In this document: positions 57,372-64,000 of the stretch, one piece after another
Numbering within the stretch: the stretch's first letter is position 1
Layout: the number at the start of each line of letters is the position of its first letter
Assembly: GCA_024811115.1 (NCBI GenBank)
Contig: JAKOGH010000096.1
Span: 62,001-126,000 of the forward strand
Direction: 5' to 3'
From: Terana coerulea
Taxonomy: Eukaryota; Basidiomycota; Agaricomycetes; Polyporales; Phanerochaetaceae
Length of the DNA stretch: 64,000 nt
The notes under the pieces: model-generated
Databases searched by the model: none
Told to the model about the DNA's origin: nothing
The model's input: only the letters and a program-made list of their open reading frames with translations
Position numbers and translations under genes: made by a program

Positions 57372-60114
57372 TCATCTTCCGTTTCCGACAGCGTTCTTGA
57401 TCATATATGCAGCTTTTTCCGCAATGGCCAAGATTGGAGCAACCTAATTCCAGCAGACTCAGTATCAGACAGGAGAAAACGCCCTGTGGACGGCTCATCA
57501 CGCACAATGTGGCCAGACACTAGCATTGGAAAGACTGACGCATCGGCAATGCGCAGGTTAGGGATTCCATGAACTCGCAAGAGTGGATCCACGACGCCGC
57601 CATCTTCGAACGGCGCCATTCGGGCTGAGCAAGCAGGATGATATGCCGACTGTACGTTCTTGCGGACGAAGTCTTCGAGCTCGGTTTGCGACCTCCGGGA
57701 TATGTCGTGATGCAACTGTGGATGTCCATCCACCGAAGAGTCAAGCAACGCGGCAAGCGGCTCTGCATGAGCAATTCGGTCCGCCAGCTGGATGCCCTGA
57801 ACAAACATGTCGACGTCCTCGGGATTCGCCAGATACCTGGGGGGACAGTAATAAGTAATGATACTGACCAACACCAGTCACATACTGAGGGTCTATGACA
57901 GGGGGATCCAAAGGACTACTGGAGCGCAATCTAATGCTTCCAGAGCTCTTTGGTCTGCAATTAGTTCAGTAGATGATCACAGTGGATTCGGGTGTTGGCC
58001 CACCTCAGCAGGTTGGGATGCAAGCCAAAGGTATATGCTCCGGGGTAAGGTGTCACCACGCCGTGGTTGGCATAGGCCATAGAGCTGAAGACAATTTCAA
58101 GATCCGGTGCTTTACTTGTGATCAAAGCATGTGTTGCATCATTTTTATGAGCAAAGCCGGCAGGGAAGACGCGCGGGTCCGAGGAACAGACGAAAGCGGC
58201 GGCTTCGCAAAGCTGGGTAATTGACCAAGGATATTAGCCACGGGAGATTCAAATCATCAACTTGACTCATAAACGCGTACATTTGAGGTCAAAGGACCCT
58301 TCCCAGTAAGGTTGTATAACCAAGATGCTATTGCACGCTGCACACGTTGAAACAACGAAGATGGTTGCAAGAAGCTGAGGGTGCTTTTGGTCTTGTCCAG
58401 ATACGCCATATTGACCAATACGTGGTCCTTGAGTCCAGATCCTACGCCAGGAATGTCCCCACAACAGGGATGCCGAGTGAAGACAGATGCGCCGACGGAC
58501 CAACACCAGACAGCAATAGTAGCTGGCGTGTAATCAGCAAACTTCCCTTTGCGCTTCGCGAGCACAGACGTACATGAGGTGTATGGATTGCACCAGCCCT
58601 ATAAATGTGTGTTAGGATAGCCAGTAGTATAGACCTATGGAATACTGAGCTATACGCACGAAAGCACCACTTCCTTTAGAGCCTTCACGGAATATCTGTC
58701 TTCAAATTGACCTTTGATGTATTCTACGCCGGTTGCGTGCGGAATGTTCTTGCTATTATCGAAGAGAATGCGAGTCACGAAAGCGCCAGTAAAAACGGTC
58801 AAATTCGGCCTGTCCAGAACTTCCGGAGTTAGGTACGCAGTTTCCGTCGTCACTCGACGACCTTCCGAGTTGATATAAGTCACTGCAGTGTTTCGTGCGC
58901 TTATTGAGAAATGGAACTATAGAAGAAGCTCCGTGCACTCACTGATCTGAAAATATAGCGGCTTGAAGTGTGTATGAACATTTAGGACCTCGAATGACTG
59001 ACCTGCGTTGCGCCAAGTGTCCCCTTCTTGGACATGCGGAATCCCAGTGGCAGTGCACGCTTCGACAAATCGAGCACTAGATGATGTGCGGAAGGCATGA
59101 TGCCCCACTGGGGCATATGGGTCAGTGCAGGGGACACTCTCAGCGGAATAGGCAACATCACACCTCTTACGACGCCATGGTCTCCACGAATGGGGATGTC
59201 AACTTCGGAAACTGCTCGCTAGGGCTGTACTTCTCGAACTTGAGGAAATATCTAAAATCGTGGATTCAGTTTATCCCGGACAGCGTTGCTTGATTTCGTG
59301 ACTTGCGGCTGAAGTTCCTTATACGACCATCCTTGAGACCCCTCCTAGCCCTTCTGCGCAGCGGCCCAGTCATCGTAGTCTGATGGGTGACCACATTGAA
59401 ACCTGCACCGGCCAATTAGCGCTGAGAGAGCGAGCTAAGGGAAGCAAGTAGATTACATCATGACATTGATATTCGTACCTGCAAAAAAATCAGTTCATCA
59501 TCACACAGTAGAACAGAAGCACCCTCACATCCGCCCAAGAGTTTAGCTGAGATTATTGGCCAGAGTTAGCGTAGCGACGTGGTGGGGAGTACGGAGGCAA
59601 CTGCTCACCCCTAGGTATATATTTGGGTAGGTTTGCGGCATGCTTCTGAGGCTCCGTTACAAGCTTCCAATCATGGCGACCGCGAAACAGTCCCGTAAAT
59701 GCGACTGGTATCTGTACTTCAGGGATATCGCGCCCGCTATATGATAGAACTGAACTTAGGGCAAGTTACGTTTGAACTGCATACGGAGAACGACCTTTGA
59801 CCTGCTTCGAGCAGCAGGACTCGTGTGGACGGATCCTCTGAGAGCCTCGATGCCAACACACATCCAGCTGTACCTATGTCACAATTCGCAGCCGAAGCAA
59901 ATAACCACGAGCAATAGCACCACGCACCTCCTCCAATAATCACGACGTCGTACTCGGTATCGTTGTGTTGCTTATCATTGACATGCCTGAGCCGTCTCAG
60001 TGGTGTAGCCGGCGCATTTATGGCCTTGCGATGCTTCGCAAGCCAGTATCCAAAAACGAAAGTAAACGCCGCGAGAGCAGCCGCAGCTCGGGGAGAGTGC
60101 AATGGTGAGTTCAT
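57372..60114 (-). CDS. Membrane-anchored GMC oxidoreductase
   Basis: An FAD-dependent glucose-methanol-choline oxidoreductase. The N-terminus MNSPLHSPRAAAALAAF and following hydrophobic residues (TFVFGYWLAKHRK) form one membrane anchor. Then comes the FAD fold: EYDVVIIGGGTAGCVLASRL, with an intron inside the motif, and DPSTRVLLLEAGQR. Further family signatures: GAIHTPHLMMLSGVGPSAH, DHVLVNMAYLDKTKSTL and SSPLDPPVIDPQYVTG. The active-site His is in SAYHPACSARMAP, and the partner His in VSGHIVAPILAIAEKAA, joined across an intron. Closest in type to aryl-alcohol or choline-dehydrogenase-like enzymes, but the membrane anchor in place of a secretion signal argues against a typical secreted aryl-alcohol oxidase. 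Substrate unknown. Confidence 0.85.
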
Positions 60115-60990
60115 GTGTGCGTAGACCACAATTCCGCGTAGAGAGCACTGAAAGAAGTTAAGCGAAGAGGGGAAGGTTAGTTAGACTTGTATATGTGTCG
60201 CATACCCTAAACTCTATCCGCAACATACTTCCCATGGCGGTACAGCCCTGTAAACTCACTCCACGGCCTAGAAATGGTCATGTTCGTTGATCGGCGGGAT
60301 GCGGCGGGTCAGATTCTCAAATCTTGCAATGGAGAAGACTGTGGTCATTTCAGTAAGTATTTCGTGGGTCCTGGTCCAGGATAGTAACCTTTCAGCTGCA
60401 GCAAAAGTGGATGCTGCTTAATTACGAACTTCAGTGGAACGGCCTAGACCAATGCGCTGCATCAAGCGACGAAGTATGCCGTTCAGCTCCAGTCGGGAGG
60501 ATGCCTCCGCCCGTCGGTGTGGATTACACACAAGCCCGAGCGAATCCTAGGACTGCGCTGGCGGAACAAAGGAGATGTTTCACAAAAATTGATTGTATCG
60601 CATGCCAGCTATCATAGGGCATGGCCAGACCCCGCTGGTCATTCACAAACAGGAGGCAGGGCTGTTACATGGTGTTTAGTACTCAGGTTGCATAGAATGT
60701 CGGGAAGGAAAAAAAAACATACCGCACTTTGGAGTGTGAACCCCGGAGTAGCAAGTGCGGAAGGAGCGCAGGGGGAGGTAACCGGCCGGGCCGAGCTGAG
60801 GTGGCGCTTTTCACGGCCCCAGCCGCCGTCACGTGGCACCTTCACGAACTATATTGGCGCGTTGTTTGCTCTGTGTTTGGCCCATGTTCGTCTCCGGTTA
60901 CACAGATTAATTTCACGCCCGTATCTCCCCTCCAACCTCCACACCCGCCTCCTCTCGACGACCTTGACGACTGTTACGACATCCTTCACG
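60115..60990. promoter_or_regulatory. Divergent intergenic region, GMC (-) and GBD/FH3 gene (+)
   Basis: 876 bp between start codons; no TATA box recognised. The CT-rich stretch at 60910-60960, just before the GBD/FH3 start, looks like a basidiomycete core promoter. No gene seen. Confidence 0.45.
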
Positions 60991-63018
60991 ATGTTCAAGA
61001 GCATTTTGCCTTCGAGGAAAATGTCCGACGGCGATTTCCTCATGGTTACTGGGGACAGCTTGAAGGAGAACTTTCCCGCCCTGACACCTACTACTACCAA
61101 CATGACGGTCAAGACGGAAAAGAAGAAGTCTAAGGCAAAGGAGAGCTCCTCTGTACCTGCGTCGCCTGTAGAGACGGACCAGGCCTTTGGCCAACTCCTC
61201 GTACGTTGCCATACAATTATTTTGATTTAATCTCGATAATTATACCGAGCCAGGATGAGCTTCAAGTCCCGCCGGCACTCCGGCCGAAGCTTGCTCGTAT
61301 GGACTCGGGCGTGAAAGCGGCGATGCTGAAATCCGCGGCGCAAACGGTGTCCAAGGGCAGTCCTCCGCTTCTGCCACCGCCGACACCTCATTCCCTGCGC
61401 AAGGCACAGAGCGCCCAGTCCATCGCCGCTATGACCTCGCCAAGATCGGCTCAGAAGCAGCTTTTGGAAGAGTACGACTTGGTGCAGTCTCCCCTATGAG
61501 TCCAACTCGCGGCAAGTCTGTAGATGCGCCACGAAAGTCGGCGTTCGGCTCGGAACCTGCGAAGCCCGCCAAGGAGAAGAACAAGAAAGAGAAAGAAACT
61601 GCGTTGTCTCCTCAAAGATATGTGAACCTTCTTACCGGCGCATCTACGACGTCTTTGGATGTTGATGCCGTGAAGAAGCTGCGGCTGATGTTGCGAAACG
61701 AATCTGCGAGGTGAGGTCAGCGCGTAGTGCGAATACTGCAATCTCTGATGGTGTCGCAGTTGGACAGAAGACTTCGTGTGGAAAGGCGGCTATAGCTCTC
61801 TTTGACACGTCTCAACGAAATTCTGGAGGTTGAATGGCGAGAAGAGCAGCATGACGACCAAGTCCTTCACGAGTTGCTGCGCTGCGTCAAGGCCATGTCA
61901 ACTTCATCCGTCGGCTGTGTGGCTCTTCGAAGCTGTTGTCCAACACCTTTTCACAACTTGTCACACTCCTTTATTCAGACAAACGGCCTGGTGAAGTGTC
62001 TACAAAGCAACTCATCGTCGAGCTTATCCTGCTGCTTTTCGAACTGTATCCTGCGAATTCCCTCCCATCTGCTGGCAGCATCCCACCCGCTTCGGCATCC
62101 ACAGCGTCATTCCAGCAGTCGCATGGCCGATCCAGGTCCACACCTTGGGAGACAACGCCCTCAGGCTCGAGCTCGCTTGTCACCCTGCCCGCCCCACACG
62201 CAACAACATTTTCGCTCGTGCGATCACTGCTCCTGACTCCCGCTCCGCCGCCATCAGAGGATCCGCGCATCCCAATTTCGCCGCATCCGTTTATTGAAGA
62301 GTTGCACGTCCCGCGCATCTACAAGACCTACCTCCAAGAGCTCAACGACATCTGCCGTGATTACTTCTGGGTTTTCTGCCATCCTAACAACACCATCTGG
62401 GATCTCGATGAAACCGACGAGGACAAGGTTGAAAAGCCGAGGGCACCGGGAGGTATGACTGGAGGCGTCGAGTTCGAGGCTATGGCGTATATGGTGCGTC
62501 CAGACCTGGCTGCGTGGAGTTCTGGTCGCTGACGTCGCTCTGTTTTATAGACGATGCAGTTCAAGCTGGTCAACTGCCTCGCTACCTCAGCTGAGGTTCT
62601 CACTCTGCCCAGGGACCATGAGCTATCAGCCCATCGACTTCATAAGGATCTGTTCCTCTCTGGCATAGACAGGATAATCCTCGTAAGCCTTCATCGTACC
62701 TTGCTCCGATTGCATGCTAACCTGTCTTGTTTCCAGGTGGCACGTAAGGCATCGACGGCGTACTACCCAACGCTGCATCTCGAGATTGCACGATATGTTG
62801 CGTCTGCCTTCCGAGCTGGCTACGAAATTCCCTTCAGCGTCTCGAGAATCGTCGGCCTACCACCGCAAGCCATGTGCAAGGCGGGCTTCGCGACCGGTCG
62901 CGCATCCCGTTCGCAGACACCACGGCGGCCAGCTGCCAGTACCCATGCCAGGAGTACCAGCGAGGCACCGAGCCCGCAGCTCCCTGCTCCGAGGAAAGTG
63001 ACGCCCATGTTCGGATGA
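60991..63018 (+). CDS. Formin-type GBD/FH3 protein without FH2 (three apparent frameshifts)
   Basis: Starts MFKSILPSRKMSDGDFLMVT, then a basic linker (TEKKKSKAKESS). The Rho-GTPase-binding part reads FGQLLDELQVPPALRPKLAR and MDSGVKAAMLKSAA. Armadillo-type FH3 segments follow: LSPQRYVNLLTGASTTSLDV, SWTEDFVWKGGYSSL, VLHELLRCVKAMSTSSVG, QLVTLLYSDKRPGEVSTKQ and YKTYLQELNDICRDYFWVF. The protein ends RKVTPMFG without any FH1 or FH2 domain, so it could sense Rho GTPases but not nucleate actin directly. Frame breaks occur at CCCC 61491-61494, TTT 61801-61803 and TTTT 61948-61951; one more base in each run restores a conserved reading. Introns at about 61201-61253, 61709-61760, a GTGCGT-starting one near 62494, and one before VARKASTAYYP. 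Confidence 0.7.
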
Positions 63019-63435
63019 AGCCCCGTTGCACCTGGTACAGAGGATCTCGTCGAGCGCGAGACGCAACCGAGGTCCGGCACCTCGACTTGCTTGACGACAT
63101 CTATAACGAAGAGAAAGCATGACAGAACATAACGAAAAGTTCATACTATGACCAAAGCAATTCGAACCCACTCATCCGAATCGTCATCCATCTCCCTTGA
63201 CGGACATCTGACACAATATATCATTGAGCATGCCCTTATGCTCTTCGCACTACATATGTTTTCTTCTTGGTGTAACTTTGCCTTCTTTCTTATGCTTTTT
63301 GCGGCCGTTGGGTTTCATTGCCTGTGTATATATGCTATCAGTATTCAATGTTCGTTGTTGTTGTGCCAGTAATAAAGTTGCCGTGAGTCGTGGATGTCTG
63401 TTCCTACGGTGGCCGGAGTGTCGGCATAGGGCGAC
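63019..63435. other. 3' flank of the GBD/FH3 gene
   Basis: 417 bp, T-rich (TTCTTTCTTATGCTTTTTGC near 63280), probably the 3' UTR. No gene seen. Confidence 0.5.
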
Positions 63436-64000
63436 ATGCCTCTAACTAGCTCGAGTCGGTCGGCACGCCGCCGCCATCGCCAACCAGCACCTTCTTCCCC
63501 TCATTCCGACCGCGATGTCCCCGGCAACCGCAGTCTTGTCTTACCCCACCATGCCTGCTGGTTCGCACCAGTTGGTGTCTCAAAGCAACGGAGGAGCATC
63601 ATCAAGTTTAGAAACCCCTTCCTCCAGGCCCGCTCCCGACCTTTCGAAACTTCGGACGGCTTACACGCGTCGCCGTACGCCCAACGTACGCTGATCAAAT
63701 TCAGCTGGCCGAGGTTCTTTGCTCACATCCATTACGCTCAATTGAATAAAGACGGGGCCGAACTGTTTGAAAGGTTTCTCGCTGCGGACATCAGACTAAT
63801 CCATGGTCTCGTGAACCAACCGAACGCATTTTGGGTGAAGGCCCCAAAGCCGACCGCTCATCCACAAACCAATACTGCGCGGTGAGCAGGGAAGAACGAG
63901 CGTACAAACGGTATACAACCAACGGAGTCCGACGACTGGACAGGGCTACTCGTTGACGGAAAGTTGAAACCAGGCACCTATTGCCAGGCGTGGGTGAAAC
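63436..64000 (+). CDS. Partial gene at window edge, unrecognised
   Basis: An open frame from 63436 runs 149 codons with ordinary composition (KDGAELFERFLAADIRLIHG, VNQPNAFWVKAPKP) and stops at a TGA near 63885. That TGA is inside GTGAGC, a good splice donor. Beyond it the same frame reads ESDDWTGLLVDGKLKPGTYC up to the window end, so an intron of about 46 nt is likely and the gene continues to the right. The Arg/Ser-rich N-terminus could be a targeting sequence. No family recognised, and the start is uncertain. Confidence 0.4.

Noticed and set aside
1..64000. tRNA genes
   Set aside because: No segment with paired A-box and B-box (GGTTCRANNCC-like) and a foldable cloverleaf was found by eye on either strand.

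Overview
The window is nuclear DNA of a filamentous basidiomycete, most likely an Agaricomycete and possibly a polypore-type wood-decay fungus. Genes are dense, lie on both strands, and are cut by many 50-70 nt GT-AG introns, often with a CTGAC/CTAAC-type branch site close to the acceptor. Protein types fit this lineage: basidiomycete alcohol oxidase, an anchored GMC oxidoreductase, a peroxisomal Fox2-type multifunctional enzyme and ATG17. There are no prokaryotic operon features and I found no tRNA, rRNA or CRISPR.

Layout. 0-2.4 kb: a leucine-rich-repeat/F-box-like protein (+) with an apparent one-base frameshift. 3.4-6.0 kb: vacuolar Ca2+/H+ exchanger (+) with very small exons. 6.4-10.5 kb: peroxisomal hydratase-dehydrogenase FOX2 (-) ending in AKL. 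11.3-14.6 kb: a tandem family of small Cys-pair proteins, one intact and the others degenerate. 14.6-16.3 kb: gene-poor, with a 47-bp minisatellite. 16.3-18.9 kb: DEAD-box helicase of the Dbp6/DDX51 type (-). 19.3-22.5 kb: a 3.2 kb gene desert. 22.5-24.1 kb: XLF-type NHEJ factor (-), divergent from an FHA/G-patch gene (+, 24.4-25.7 kb). 26.6-28.6 kb: B-type cyclin. 30.2-35.3 kb: ABCC/MRP transporter. 35.5-38.1 kb: cytochrome b5-acyl-CoA dehydrogenase fusion (-) ending in ARL. 38.7-41.2 kb: SelO pseudokinase. 41.3-44.2 kb: amino acid permease (-). 45.5-46.9 kb: fungal multi-span membrane protein. 49.0-51.9 kb: alcohol (methanol) oxidase. 52.4-54.0 kb: Arp3 (-), divergent from RPB12 (+). 54.9-56.8 kb: ATG17 (-). 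57.4-60.1 kb: membrane-anchored GMC oxidoreductase (-). 61.0-63.0 kb: formin-type GBD/FH3 protein lacking FH2. 63.4 kb to the edge: an unrecognised partial gene.

Themes. Several genes belong to peroxisomal or oxidative metabolism (FOX2, the b5-acyl-CoA dehydrogenase, alcohol oxidase, a GMC oxidase, with ATG17 able to serve pexophagy). They are not adjacent, so I do not call a cluster. Two head-to-head pairs (XLF with FHA/G-patch; Arp3 with RPB12) share promoters of about 200 bp. At least five reading-frame breaks in three otherwise well-conserved genes each look like one missing base in a C or T run. This points to homopolymer under-calling in the assembly rather than to real pseudogenes.

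The best candidate for something undescribed is the tandem family of small Cys-pair proteins at 11.3-14.6 kb, whose copies differ in promoter and Cys-motif integrity.
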